A DNA stretch of 64,000 nucleotides from Bordetella genomosp. 7 (GCF_002261265.1 NZ_NEVK01000003.1:310001-374000), one strand, 5' to 3'; positions 56,407 through 64,000 are shown, counted from the first letter of the stretch. The notes: a model not told the origin generated them from the letters alone. Numbers and translations are program-made.

Positions 56407-56916
56407 ATGATTTACTACACGCTGGCGGGTGTCGTGGGCTACGCCCTGGTGGTCGGGGCGACGGTATGCTTCCTGGTGTACGTCGGGATGCTTGCCACCC
56501 TTAGTAATTTCTTCGGCAATGAGCACGCCTACAAGATCATCCTGGTTTGTTTTTTTGTAGGCATCATGTTCTTTCAGTTGCGATCCCTGATCGTCGACTT
56601 CATTTCCGAGCGCCTGGTGAAAACGGGTGTGCAAGCTTCCGGAACCGTATTGGTGGCCGAGAACTGCGGCAAGCAGGGCGGCGACAACGACCAGTGGTTC
56701 CAGCTGCGCGTGGCAGTCAATCCATCCACGGAACTGCCGCAGCCGCGCGAAGTCTACATCGAGCAACTTTTCAAAGAAAGCGCCCTGCAGTGGCTGAAGC
56801 CCGGTGTAGCGGTCGGAATCCGCTATTCACCGAAGTGGCGGCTTGCCATTGTCGAACACGCGGATGCCTATCCGCGACTGCATGCGGGGCCTCAGTTCAG
56901 CCGGCGCCGCAGCTGA
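56407..56916 (+). CDS. two-helix membrane protein of the vgrG cluster
   Basis: A 169-residue protein with two transmembrane helices (about residues 4-30 and 40-65) and a cytoplasmic or periplasmic C-terminal domain. The C-terminal pattern (SGTVLVAEN, then FQLRVAVNP, REVYIEQLF, LKPGVAVGIRYSP) resembles the small beta-barrel domain found in many uncharacterised membrane proteins with an L-x-PG-x-x-V-x-V-R-Y-x-P motif. It is the last plus-strand gene of the vgrG cluster and faces the minus-strand gene at 57059. An immunity role is possible but not shown. Confidence 0.72.
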   Translation: MIYYTLAGVVGYALVVGATVCFLVYVGMLATLSNFFGNEHAYKIILVCFFVGIMFFQLRSLIVDFISERLVKTGVQASGTVLVAENCGKQGGDNDQWFQLRVAVNPSTELPQPREVYIEQLFKESALQWLKPGVAVGIRYSPKWRLAIVEHADAYPRLHAGPQFSRRRS

Positions 56917-57058
56917 CATGGCGTGCATCGTCGGTGGCCCGCCCGCCATCAAGCGAGCGATCAAACAGCATGCGACTGCCGGCGTCGCGCAGGTCAGTCG
57001 GGTTCGGCAGCATCAACCGTAATCGTGACCAGGCCGGCGAAGGCGCCCTGGAACACAT

Positions 57059-57496
57059 TTACGCCGCCGCCGTCTTCGGTGGCCAGCCTGAAAACCCTGA
57101 AGTGGTCGTCTGGTATTTGGGATCCGGCACGGCTGTTTCGCCCAGGCATTGCCTGATCATCGAAACCGTTTCGTTGACGGTGGTGTTTCGAAGGTCGCAG
57201 TTATAGTTTTCGTTGAAAAAATCCCTGCTGACCACCACGCTGCACCACTGACTGTCTGCGAACGTCACACTGGCGGGGTATTTTTTCGCGGACTGCATAT
57301 CGTGCACCTGGGCCTCGTCACGAAGATTCCGGAAGCTGTTTGGCGCGTCGCTGATGACCTGCTTCAGTATCTGGCAGTCTTGGTCGGCGTCGCGCGCCTG
57401 TGCATGGGACGCCGAAAAGATGAAGAAGGTGACGAACATTGCGCGCAGGAGCAAGACGCCGCGGATGACCATGGGATGCCTGTCAGGTAGCTTCAT
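57059..57496 (-). CDS. small secreted hypothetical protein with four cysteines
   Basis: A 145-residue protein with a signal peptide (about residues 1-34, cleavage after AQA). The mature part has four Cys (DCQ, WCS, NCD, QCLG), enough for two disulfides, and a mixed helix and strand composition. I recognise no family. The start at 57496 gives a normal signal peptide with a basic N-terminus. It converges on the last gene of the vgrG cluster and may belong to it, for example as a periplasmic immunity factor, or may be unrelated. Confidence 0.68.
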   Translation of the reverse strand: MKLPDRHPMVIRGVLLLRAMFVTFFIFSASHAQARDADQDCQILKQVISDAPNSFRNLRDEAQVHDMQSAKKYPASVTFADSQWCSVVVSRDFFNENYNCDLRNTTVNETVSMIRQCLGETAVPDPKYQTTTSGFSGWPPKTAAA

Positions 57497-57552
57497 GTGC
57501 CCGCATTCTAACGGGCCGGCCCGCTGCGGTATATTCCACAGCCGATACGCCG

Positions 57553-57909
57553 TCATCGCCTTGCATAGACGATGGCGTAGACAATGAGGTTGACCGCCAC
57601 CAGCGCGGCCGCCAGGGCGATCTGCAAGGGGCGCGTCAGGCCATCGGGGTAGATCAGCCCGAGCACATAGTGTTCGATGAACCCGCCCGAATAGCCCTGC
57701 TGGCCCGCCATCCGCCGCAGCGCGTTTTCCAGGGGCGTCAGGGGGCAGATCCATCCCAGCGCCATCACCGCCGTGCCCCACGCGAGCGCCAGCAAGTGCC
57801 AGGGTAGCCACCAGCGGTTTCCCAGCACCAGCAAACCGCCCAGGGCCGCGAACAGGATAAAGGCGCCGTGAACCAGCAGGACGATGTCGGCAAGTACGCG
57901 GTAGATCAT
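57553..57909 (-). CDS. DUF2784 family membrane protein
   Basis: A 118-residue inner-membrane protein with three to four hydrophobic helices. The order RVLADIVLLVHGAFILFAALGG, WHLLALAWGTAVMALGWICPLTPLENALR and GFIEHYVLGLIYPDGL matches DUF2784, including the CPLTPLE motif and the following conserved His. The function of the family is unknown. It lies 40 bases after the dedA-like gene on the same strand and may share its transcript. Confidence 0.88.
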   Translation of the reverse strand: MIYRVLADIVLLVHGAFILFAALGGLLVLGNRWWLPWHLLALAWGTAVMALGWICPLTPLENALRRMAGQQGYSGGFIEHYVLGLIYPDGLTRPLQIALAAALVAVNLIVYAIVYARR

Positions 57910-57949
57910 CCTGCGGTCTCACTGGCATGAGCAAAGGCGGATGCTACGC

Positions 57950-58594
57950 CTAGCGTTTGCGGCGTGCCCGCGGGTCGTCGGGCGATCGTCGCTTGCGCAT
58001 GAAGACGGCCAGCAGCCAGCAGCCCAGCAACACCGAACCCGCCGTACCGATGATCAGGCCGACATGCTGGCTACCCTGCATTGCGCCCACGCCGCGCGCC
58101 GCAAGAAAGCCCGGCGCCAGCATCAGGGGCAGCCATAGCACCGCCGACAGCACGTTGGCTATCTGGAAACGCACCGGATGCATGCCCATGATGCCCGCCA
58201 CGGTGGGAATAGTGGAACGGATCGGGCCCAGGAAGCGGCCGATCAGTACCGATGCAAACCCGTAGCGATGGAAGAACAGGCGGGCGCGCGCCACAGCCGT
58301 GCGCTGTGTTGAAAACGGCCAGCGGCGCAGCATGCCCGTGCCCAGCCAACGGCCCAGCAGATAAGACAGGGCGTCGCCTACCACCGCGCCGGCGATTCCC
58401 CATGGCACGATGATCCAGGGCGACAGCGTGCCGGCGCCCACCAGCCCGCCGGTCAGCAGCAGCAAAGCGGTGGCGGGAATAAAAAGCCCCACGATGATCA
58501 GCGATTCGCCGAGCGTCAGCAGGAAGAGGATGGGGCCGGCCCAGTCCTGGTTGGTCTGGATGAACTGGCCGATGCTTTCGAAATATGCGTCCAT
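57950..58594 (-). CDS. DedA family membrane protein
   Basis: A 214-residue inner-membrane protein. It has LTLGESLIIVGLFIPATALLLLTGGLVG, GDALSYLLGRWLG, the FFHRYGFASVLIGRFLGPIRSTIPTVAGIMGM signature with essential Arg residues, and a C-terminal Arg/Lys-rich tail. DedA/VTT-domain proteins move undecaprenyl phosphate or phospholipids between leaflets. It precedes a DUF2784 gene on the minus strand. The start at 58594 is the only good ATG before the first conserved block. Confidence 0.93.
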   Translation of the reverse strand: MDAYFESIGQFIQTNQDWAGPILFLLTLGESLIIVGLFIPATALLLLTGGLVGAGTLSPWIIVPWGIAGAVVGDALSYLLGRWLGTGMLRRWPFSTQRTAVARARLFFHRYGFASVLIGRFLGPIRSTIPTVAGIMGMHPVRFQIANVLSAVLWLPLMLAPGFLAARGVGAMQGSQHVGLIIGTAGSVLLGCWLLAVFMRKRRSPDDPRARRKR

Positions 58595-58778
58595 GCGCCA
58601 TTGAAGAGAAACAGTCGCTGGGCATGTTAACGCAGGCTTGCCTGCTTCAGTGTCTGGAATTCATGCGAAGCGGGGCGGGATGTAACGGATGGTGGCGGGC
58701 AGGGCGCCCGCGCCGTGTCGGGCGCGGGGCTGCAGAGCGGCGGCGCCGGGCGCGATGTCCAGGCGCGGCGGCGGGAGG

Positions 58779-59402
58779 CTAGTGTTTGCCGCCCAGCATC
58801 GAATCGCGGGCCTGTTCCGCCCGCGACGCGCCGATTGCCGTCTCGACCTTTTTCACCTCTTCCGGCGGCGGCAGTACCGCGGGCAGGCCCAGCGATTCGA
58901 TCCACAGCTCGCGGGTCCAGCCCTTGGTGTGATACAGGTGGTGGTCTTCGTCCTGTTCCACCGCTTCAAAAGCCTGTTTCAGTATTTTGGCGCGTTCGCC
59001 GCTGGTCTTTTCGGCCAGCATGCCGATCAGTTCCCAGTTCAGGTGGTCCTTCGTCTCTGCCAGCACGACGCACTCGGCGGCCACCAGTTGCGCGGCGGCC
59101 GGGTCGCCCTGCGACTTGGCCATCTCAATGGCCTGCACCAGCGATTGCCCGTGGTGAGCCACGATCTCGCGCGACGGCACGGGCGCTTCGGGGTCGAGCC
59201 CCAGTTGCTCGAAAACTGTCAGCAGGACCTGGCGGTGGGTGCTGGTTTCTTCCAGATAGCCTTCCCATTCTTCCTTCAGGTCGTCATTGATGGCACAGCT
59301 GATGGCGGCCTCATATACCTTGATTCCACCCATCTCGGTTTCCAGGGCCTGATAAAGCAGGTCGTTGATCTGGTCTGTTTTGGCGGCATGCGCTTTAGCC
59401 AT
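58779..59402 (-). CDS. ferritin-like domain protein
   Basis: A 207-residue soluble protein that looks like a four-helix ferritin-like bundle: YQALETEMGGIKVYEAAI, EEWEGYLEETSTHRQVLLTVFEQLG, then AQLVAAECVVLAETKDHLNWELIG and AFEAVEQDEDHHLYHTKGW. The Glu and His positions spaced E-x2-H across these helices could form a di-iron site. It may store or oxidise iron or act in stress defence; the subfamily is not certain. GGAG precedes the ATG at 59402. It is a single minus-strand gene, divergent from the small lipoprotein gene. Confidence 0.8.
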   Translation of the reverse strand: MAKAHAAKTDQINDLLYQALETEMGGIKVYEAAISCAINDDLKEEWEGYLEETSTHRQVLLTVFEQLGLDPEAPVPSREIVAHHGQSLVQAIEMAKSQGDPAAAQLVAAECVVLAETKDHLNWELIGMLAEKTSGERAKILKQAFEAVEQDEDHHLYHTKGWTRELWIESLGLPAVLPPPEEVKKVETAIGASRAEQARDSMLGGKH

Positions 59403-59693
59403 GGCGGGTTCTCCACGAATTTGTCGATAATGCCTGCGCCGCGCGCAGGGGCCGACCGCCACGCAAGCGGCGTGCCCGGCAGGCAAGCGACGTGCCGGAG
59501 CCTTCCCCGGTCACCGTAGATCGCATCGGTTCGGCGAGTTCATCTGCTTGGATTGCCGCCCGGAACACACCCCTCATGCCGTCGATATTGATACGCTTTC
59601 CTTAGTAATTCCGGGCGCTATACTCGTGTGCTGGAACAACCATGCCCAGGTGCGATGTGCGTCGAATCGTGGGTCATCCATTAGGTGTACACC

Positions 59694-59990
59694 ATGCCCA
59701 AGAAAGCTGTCATTGCGTTGTTGGCCGTCGTGGCGGCAGGCTGCTCCGGCGGGGGGCCTGATGATGAACAGGTCAAGCAGGCGCTGTATGACCATTACGC
59801 CACCGCGCAGGGCGGAGCCGAGCTTCGGAAGGCGCTGGATCAAGGGGTGGGCGTCAGCGATTGCCAGAAAGCCGGCGAACAATACCGATGCCTGGTCGAA
59901 AATAAAGCGCTGGGATCCGCCATCCCCATGTTCTTCGCTTACGACCCCGCACAAGAAAAATGGACTTTCGTCAGGCAAGATCGCAACTGA
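59694..59990 (+). CDS. small lipoprotein
   Basis: A 98-residue lipoprotein with a Lys-rich start, a hydrophobic helix and the lipobox VAAGC (Cys near residue 17). The mature part is about 80 residues with two Cys, one helix (EQVKQALYDHYATAQ) and a strand-rich end (CLVENKALGSAIPMFFAYD, KWTFVRQD). I recognise no named family. The ATG at 59694 has AGG seven bases upstream; a GTG three codons earlier (59685) is possible. It ends about 110 bases before two convergent tRNA genes. Confidence 0.72.
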   Translation: MPKKAVIALLAVVAAGCSGGGPDDEQVKQALYDHYATAQGGAELRKALDQGVGVSDCQKAGEQYRCLVENKALGSAIPMFFAYDPAQEKWTFVRQDRN

Positions 59991-60101
59991 TCGCCCATGT
60001 GGCCCGCGGCCTTGCGCTTTTAGGGGTAAGGCCGGCCGTCGGGCAGGCTTGAACAGGGGGCCGGGGAACGTCGCGGATTGCGGCAAGCAACGGGGCAGGC
60101 C

Positions 60102-60186
60102 TGGTGCACCCACCCGGAATCGAACCGGGACGCCTTGCGGCGAGGGATTTTAAGTCCCTTGCGTCTACCAATTTCGCCATGGGTGC
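60102..60186 (-). tRNA. tRNA-Leu (anticodon TAA)
   Basis: 85 bases with an encoded CCA. The acceptor stem is GCACCCA/TGGGTGC, the anticodon loop has TAA reading UUA/UUG, the variable arm is long, and the T loop is GTTCGATTC. It is followed on the same strand, 11 bases away, by tRNA-Ser(TGA), so the two may be co-transcribed. Confidence 0.96.
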
Positions 60187-60197
60187 GGGGATATGGC

Positions 60198-60287
60198 TGG
60201 CGGAAGCGGTGGGATTCGAACCCACGAAGGGCGCAAACCCTTGCCGGTTTTCAAGACCGGTGCCTTCAACCACTCGGCCACGCTTCC
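60198..60287 (-). tRNA. tRNA-Ser (anticodon TGA)
   Basis: 90 bases with an encoded CCA. The acceptor stem is GGAAGCG, the anticodon loop CTTGAAA gives TGA reading UCA/UCG/UCU, the class II variable arm is long, and the T loop is GTTCGAATC. It lies directly upstream of tRNA-Leu(TAA) on the minus strand. Confidence 0.97.
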
Positions 60288-60406
60288 GTCTTGTGTCGGC
60301 GGTATGGTACCGCGACCGGACGTTCCAACCGTGGCCATGTTCAATGGCGAGTTTGGAACTTCCGTAAAGGGCAGCATAATAATCCATTTGAGCCAGGAGG
60401 CGAGAC

Positions 60407-61384
60407 ATGCGAGCTATAGAAATATCCCAGCCCGGCGGCCCTGAAGTACTTGTGCCCGCCGAGCGCCCCATGCCCGAGCCTGGCCCGGGCGAAGTCCTGA
60501 TCAAGGTGGCGGCGGCCGGCATCAACCGGCCCGACGTGTTCCAGCGCAAGGGCAACTATGCGCCGCCGCCGGGCGCTTCCGATCTTCCCGGCCTGGAAGT
60601 GGCGGGCGAGATCGTCGGCGGCGATGCCGCGGCGGCGGGCTTTGCCGTGGGCGACAAGGTATGCGCGCTGGTGGCCGGCGGAGGCTATGCCGAATACTGC
60701 GTGGCTCCTGCCGTGCAATGTTTGCCCATTCCGCGCGGCCTGACCGAAATCGAAGCGGCCGGCCTGCCCGAAACATATTTCACCGTGTGGAGCAACGTGT
60801 TCGACCGCGGCGCGCTGCAAGCCGGCGAGACCTTGCTGGTGCATGGCGGCGCCAGCGGCATTGGCACCACGGCCATCCAGCTGGCTCGAGCCATGGGCCA
60901 CACCGTTTATGCCACAGTGGGCAGCGACGAGCGCGCCCGCGCAGTCGAAGCCCTGGGCGCGACACGCGGCATCAATTACAACACGCAGGATTTCGTCCAG
61001 GAAGTGCGCGACGCCACGGGCGGCGCGGGGGTCAATGTGATTCTGGACATGGTGGCCGGCGAATACATCAACCGCAATCTCAAGTGCCTGGCCGACGATG
61101 GCCGCATTGTCATCATTGCCTTGCTGGGCGGTGCGCGCGCCGAGGTCGACGGCAACCAGATCCTGCGCCGCCGGCTCACGATCACCGGCTCCACGCTGCG
61201 ACCGCGCCCCGTGGAATTCAAGGGCGCCATCGCAAGGTCCTTGCGCAAACATGCCTGGCCCCTGCTCGAGGCGGGCAGCATCAAGCCCGTGGTGCACGCC
61301 ACCTTTCCGCTCGAACAGGCATCGGCGGCCCACGCCATGATGGAAGCGGGCGAAAACATCGGCAAGATCATCCTGACGGTGTAA
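60407..61384 (+). CDS. NAD(P)H quinone oxidoreductase, PIG3 family
   Basis: A 325-residue medium-chain dehydrogenase/reductase without zinc ligands. It has PEPGPGEVLIKVAAAGINRPDVFQRKGNYAPPPGASDLPGLEVAG, VCALVAGGGYAEY, the NADPH-binding VHGGASGIGTTAIQLAR and DDGRIVIIALLGGARAEV, all typical of the PIG3/TP53I3-like quinone oxidoreductases of proteobacteria. It probably reduces quinones by two electrons. GGAGGCGAG gives a strong start at 60407. tpiA follows by 98 bases, the common order in Burkholderiales. Confidence 0.92.
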   Translation: MRAIEISQPGGPEVLVPAERPMPEPGPGEVLIKVAAAGINRPDVFQRKGNYAPPPGASDLPGLEVAGEIVGGDAAAAGFAVGDKVCALVAGGGYAEYCVAPAVQCLPIPRGLTEIEAAGLPETYFTVWSNVFDRGALQAGETLLVHGGASGIGTTAIQLARAMGHTVYATVGSDERARAVEALGATRGINYNTQDFVQEVRDATGGAGVNVILDMVAGEYINRNLKCLADDGRIVIIALLGGARAEVDGNQILRRRLTITGSTLRPRPVEFKGAIARSLRKHAWPLLEAGSIKPVVHATFPLEQASAAHAMMEAGENIGKIILTV

Positions 61385-61482
61385 CAGAGGGGCGCCGGGG
61401 GCAGCGGTTTGGCCGGTAAACAGGATACAATCTTTGGTTTGACCCGGATTTCGTCCGGGCCCATTCCAAACACTGTTGCGCC

Positions 61483-62229
61483 ATGACCTCTGTTGAAGAC
61501 CGCGCCCGTCTCGTGCTGGGCAACTGGAAGATGCACGGTAGCCTGGCCGAAAACGCCGCGTTGCTCCAAGCCCTGCGTGCGGCCGACCCGGCCGCACATT
61601 GCGAAATCGGGGTCTGCGTGCCGTTTCCCTACCTGGCCCAAACGGCCGAGGCCCTGCAAGGCAGCGCGGTTTCCTGGGGCGCGCAAGACGTCAGCGCGCA
61701 TGCCAAGGGCGCCTACACGGGCGAAGTCTCGGCGGCCATGCTGCAAGAGTTCGGGTGCCGCTGGGCGCTGGCAGGGCATTCCGAGCGCCGCAGCCTGCAC
61801 GGCGAAACCGACCAGGTCGTGGCCGACAAGGCCAGTGCCGCGCTGCAAGCCGGGCTGACTCCGGTGGTATGCGTGGGCGAGTCGCTGGCCGAACGCGAAG
61901 GCGGCGACACCCTGGGTGTCATCGAACGCCAGCTCGAGCCCATCCTGGCGCTGGGCGCCGATGCGCTGTCGCGCATGGTGCTGGCTTATGAGCCCGTCTG
62001 GGCCATCGGTACCGGCCGCACCGCCACGCCCGAGCAGGCCCAGGAAGTCCACGGCGCCATCCGCGTCGCCCTGCGTGGGCTGGGCGCGGGCCAGGTGCGC
62101 GTGCTGTACGGCGGCAGCGTCAAGGCTGCCAATGCCGCTTCCCTGTTTGCCATGACCGACATCGACGGCGCCCTGGTGGGCGGCGCATCGCTGGTGGCCG
62201 AAGAATTCTTGCGCATCGCCGCTATATAA
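61483..62229 (+). CDS. tpiA: triosephosphate isomerase
   Basis: A 248-residue TIM barrel. Catalytic residues are Lys16 (GNWKMHG), His99 (AGHSERR) and Glu170 (AYEPVWAIGTG), and the phosphate-binding loop near the end is YGGSVKAANA. It interconverts dihydroxyacetone phosphate and glyceraldehyde 3-phosphate in glycolysis and gluconeogenesis. secG begins 19 bases after its stop, the usual pairing in proteobacteria. Confidence 0.97.
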   Translation: MTSVEDRARLVLGNWKMHGSLAENAALLQALRAADPAAHCEIGVCVPFPYLAQTAEALQGSAVSWGAQDVSAHAKGAYTGEVSAAMLQEFGCRWALAGHSERRSLHGETDQVVADKASAALQAGLTPVVCVGESLAEREGGDTLGVIERQLEPILALGADALSRMVLAYEPVWAIGTGRTATPEQAQEVHGAIRVALRGLGAGQVRVLYGGSVKAANAASLFAMTDIDGALVGGASLVAEEFLRIAAI

Positions 62230-62248
62230 GTTTCCCCCGGAGTCTTAA

Positions 62249-62761
62249 ATGTCTATGACCCTTACTCTCTTGCTGGTCGTGCAGGTGCTGTCGGCCCTGG
62301 CGATCATCGTCCTGGTCCTGCTGCAGCAGGGCAAGGGCGCCGACATGGGCTCGGCTTTCGGCAGCGGTTCTGCCGGCAGCCTGTTCGGCGCCACCGGGGC
62401 GGCCAACTTCCTGTCGCGCACCACCAAATGGGCCGCGGTCGTGTTCTTTGCCAGCACGCTGGGCCTGGCCTACCTGAGCCACAAGGGCTCGCAGTCTTCC
62501 GGCGCGATGGAATCCGGCGTGATGCAAGACTTCCCGGCCGACCGTTCCGTGCCTCAGGCGCCCGGCGCCGGCGGCGGTTCTTCGGTGCCGCAAACTCCGC
62601 CTGCGCAGCCTGACGCCTCGGTGCCCCAGACGCCCGCCCCGGCCGCACAGCCCCAATCGCAGCCGCAGCCGGAATCGCAGCCGCAGCCGCAATCGGAAAC
62701 CCAGCCCGCCGAAGTACCGGCCGCGCCGGCGCAGCCCGATACGCCCAAGCCCGCCCAGTAA
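62249..62761 (+). CDS. secG: preprotein translocase subunit SecG
   Basis: A 170-residue protein. Residues 1-75 are a standard SecG: first helix TLTLLLVVQVLSALAIIVLVLLQQGKGADMGSAFG, then GSLFGATGAANFLSRTTKWAAVVFFASTLGL. The remaining 95 residues are a low-complexity tail of Gln, Pro and Ala repeats (SVPQTP units, then QPQSQPQPESQPQPQ), longer than in E. coli SecG (110 residues in all). SecG helps SecYE/SecA protein export. CCCGGAG lies before the ATG. A bidirectional terminator follows at once. nuo genes often lie beyond the tRNA-Leu further on. Confidence 0.95.
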   Translation: MSMTLTLLLVVQVLSALAIIVLVLLQQGKGADMGSAFGSGSAGSLFGATGAANFLSRTTKWAAVVFFASTLGLAYLSHKGSQSSGAMESGVMQDFPADRSVPQAPGAGGGSSVPQTPPAQPDASVPQTPAPAAQPQSQPQPESQPQPQSETQPAEVPAAPAQPDTPKPAQ

Positions 62762-62783
62762 GCGCGCCGCTGGCAAACGCCAT

Positions 62784-62822
62784 AAAAAAACCCGCAGTGC
62801 CGTAGGGCGCTGCGGGTTTTTT
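62784..62822. terminator. bidirectional Rho-independent terminator between secG and the HAD gene
   Basis: CCCGCAGTGCC (62791-62801) pairs with GGCGCTGCGGG (62806-62816), with an A run before it and a T run after it, so it can stop transcripts from both sides. It serves plus-strand tpiA-secG and the minus-strand phosphatase gene. Confidence 0.9.
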
Positions 62823-62834
62823 CGTGCCGGTGTT

Positions 62835-63524
62835 TCACGCCGCCGCGTGTTCCGCGGCCAGCAAGCCCGGCAGGTCGTGCATGTCGTGGAAGACGTGCGC
62901 CACGCCCGCCTGCAGCAAGGCCTGGGTGCTGTCATGGCCCGGGCCGCCCGGGCTATAGCCGAACACGGTGGCTCCGGCAGCCACGCCCGCAGTGGCCCCC
63001 GTGACGGTATCTTCGATCACCGCACAGCGCTGCGGGTCCACGCCCAGCGCCTGCGCCGCAGCCCGATACACATCGGGCGCAGGCTTGTTGTTCGCCAGCG
63101 CCTGGCCGCTGAAGTAGCGCCCCACGAAGTACTCGTACAGCCCGATCTTGCGCAGCTGCAGCTCGATCTTGGGAAAATCCGCGCCGGACGCCACCGCGAT
63201 GCGTCCGTCCAGCAACTGGTGCAGCGCGCGCACTGCCTGCGGCGCCCCGTCGATGGCCTGCACATCTGTTTCCAGCTCGCGGTTGCGCCGCGCACGGAAC
63301 TGATCCAGCCAGTCGGGTGTAATGGCATAGCCGGTGCGCGCCTGGATCAAGGGAGCCTCGTCGCTTACCGTCTTGCCCACAAAGATGCGCAGCGCGTCTT
63401 CCGGCGTAAGCGACCATCCCAGCTCGCCCAGCATGGCTGCCAGCACACGGGCCGTAATGGGTTCGGAATCGACCAGCACGCCATCGCAGTCAAACAGCAC
63501 GGCGTCGAAACGTAAAACAGTCAT
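62835..63524 (-). CDS. HAD-superfamily phosphatase (phosphoglycolate phosphatase-like)
   Basis: A 229-residue haloacid-dehalogenase hydrolase. It has the motif I nucleophile DCDGVLVDSEP (Asp12, Asp14), a helical cap (about residues 17-85), motif II as IAVASGADF, the conserved Lys in NNKPAPDVY and motif IV IEDTVTGATAGVAAG. The pattern is that of beta-phosphoglucomutase/phosphoglycolate-type phosphatases; the substrate is unresolved. It is a single minus-strand gene ending in the bidirectional terminator it shares with secG. Confidence 0.9.
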   Translation of the reverse strand: MTVLRFDAVLFDCDGVLVDSEPITARVLAAMLGELGWSLTPEDALRIFVGKTVSDEAPLIQARTGYAITPDWLDQFRARRNRELETDVQAIDGAPQAVRALHQLLDGRIAVASGADFPKIELQLRKIGLYEYFVGRYFSGQALANNKPAPDVYRAAAQALGVDPQRCAVIEDTVTGATAGVAAGATVFGYSPGGPGHDSTQALLQAGVAHVFHDMHDLPGLLAAEHAAA

Positions 63525-63615
63525 GGGGGTGTCTGCAAAAAGTCACAATCCGGCCAGTGTAAAGGGCCGACGATTCAGCCAAGTAGCCATTGCAGTGAAT
63601 GGCCCGGGGGATCAT

Positions 63616-63630
63616 GGTACAATTTTGGAC
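63616..63630 (+). promoter_or_regulatory. candidate extended -10 promoter of tRNA-Leu(GAG)
   Basis: TGGTACAAT (TG-N-TACAAT) at 63615-63623 is a good extended -10 element, with no strong -35 at the normal distance. It would start a transcript about 65 bases before the tRNA at 63695. Confidence 0.45.
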
Positions 63631-63694
63631 TTTGCTGGAACAGCTAAACAAGGCCGTTCCGGCCAGCAGGCGCCTGGTGCGCCTGGCATGCCCA

Positions 63695-63779
63695 GCCGAC
63701 GTGGTGGAATTGGTAGACACGCTATCTTGAGGGGGTAGTGGCGAAAGCTGTGCGAGTTCGAGTCTCGCCGTCGGCACCA
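63695..63779 (+). tRNA. tRNA-Leu (anticodon GAG)
   Basis: 85 bases with an encoded CCA. The acceptor stem is GCCGACG/CGTCGGC, the anticodon loop TTGAGGG gives GAG reading CUC/CUU, the variable arm is class II, and the T loop is GTTCGAGTC. It is followed by a terminator-like hairpin. Confidence 0.97.
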
Positions 63780-63819
63780 AAAAGCAGTATCAGGCAGTAC
63801 ACGGTACAGAACGCATCAG

Positions 63820-63853
63820 ACCCGCGAATCTCCCAGTGAGGCGCGGGTTTTTT
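63820..63853 (+). terminator. terminator after tRNA-Leu(GAG)
   Basis: CCCGCG (63821-63826) pairs with CGCGGG (63842-63847) across a 15-base loop, and a T run follows. The stem is short and the loop wide, so strength is moderate. After this, 63854-64000 shows no gene. Confidence 0.65.
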
Positions 63854-64000
63854 GTTGGCCGCGCGTCTTGTCGCCCGATTCCAAACGTCGGGCCTGGGAC
63901 TGTGGCTATAGGTCGTGTACTAAGCATCAAGCACCGTTTCCCGATCTGGCTTGGCTCTGCTGCCGCGCCGAAAATTCTCGTCGTTTTTGCAGTAGGCGAG

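Noticed and set aside
60102-60287. tRNA-Leu/tRNA-Ser pair as the attachment site of an integrated element
   Set aside because: No integrase, no displaced tRNA fragment and only ordinary genes on both sides.

Overview
The window reads as a chromosomal segment of a GC-rich betaproteobacterium, most likely an Alcaligenaceae (Bordetella/Achromobacter-like) genome. This is inferred from gene order (trxB/ftsK-lolA...rarA-serS, ilvI-ilvN-ilvC-pssA, rpsO-pnp, tpiA-secG-tRNA-Leu), from the Burkholderiales-type trimeric porin and from short palindromic GGTGTCTGAC-type repeats. No rRNA, IS element, integrase or CRISPR array is visible. The first gene is cut by the left edge.

Layout. 1-4.5 kb: two small c-type cytochromes, a DUF1841 protein, isocitrate dehydrogenase, a porin and a T4 endonuclease V-like pyrimidine-dimer glycosylase. 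4.5-9.1 kb: a DUF4212 small subunit plus sodium:solute symporter behind an NtrC-like box, then an overlapping minus-strand set emrE-like/smr/trxB. 9.2-12.2 kb: ftsK and lolA. 12.1-22.7 kb: a metabolic island between lolA and rarA, with an alpha/beta hydrolase and a nine-gene minus-strand operon (D-serine-dehydratase-like amino acid deaminase, complete peptide-type ABC importer, RpiR regulator, D-aminoacylase, RidA). This looks like a self-contained route for importing and deaminating N-acyl-D-amino acids or D-amino-acid peptides. 22.9-25.6 kb: rarA and serS.

25.6-36.1 kb: small hypothetical proteins (one secreted and His/Pro-rich), MarC and ChrA transporters, a DUF748/AsmA-like protein, tRNA-Ser(CGA), 3-hydroxybutyrate dehydrogenase, yaaA, an MFS carrier and a FUSC-family membrane protein. 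36.1-41.1 kb: branched-chain amino acid genes ilvI-ilvN-ilvC, a palindromic repeat cluster and phosphatidylserine synthase. 41.1-47.1 kb: two lipoproteins, rpsO-pnp with structured leader and intergenic hairpins, ilvA and a PIN-domain protein.

47.4-57.5 kb is the most unusual part: an orphan type VI secretion cargo cluster with vgrG, three unrecognised proteins (two clearly paralogous), a DUF2169-pentapeptide fusion, a second pentapeptide protein and two small membrane proteins, facing a small secreted Cys-containing protein. The genes are tightly packed or overlapping and no T6SS core gene is nearby. It probably builds and loads a decorated VgrG spike, but the toxin and immunity roles cannot be assigned by eye. 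57.5-64 kb: DUF2784, DedA, a ferritin-like protein, a small lipoprotein, tRNA-Leu(TAA), tRNA-Ser(TGA), a quinone oxidoreductase, tpiA, secG, a HAD phosphatase and tRNA-Leu(GAG). Long antisense open frames opposite the real genes were treated as GC-bias artefacts.
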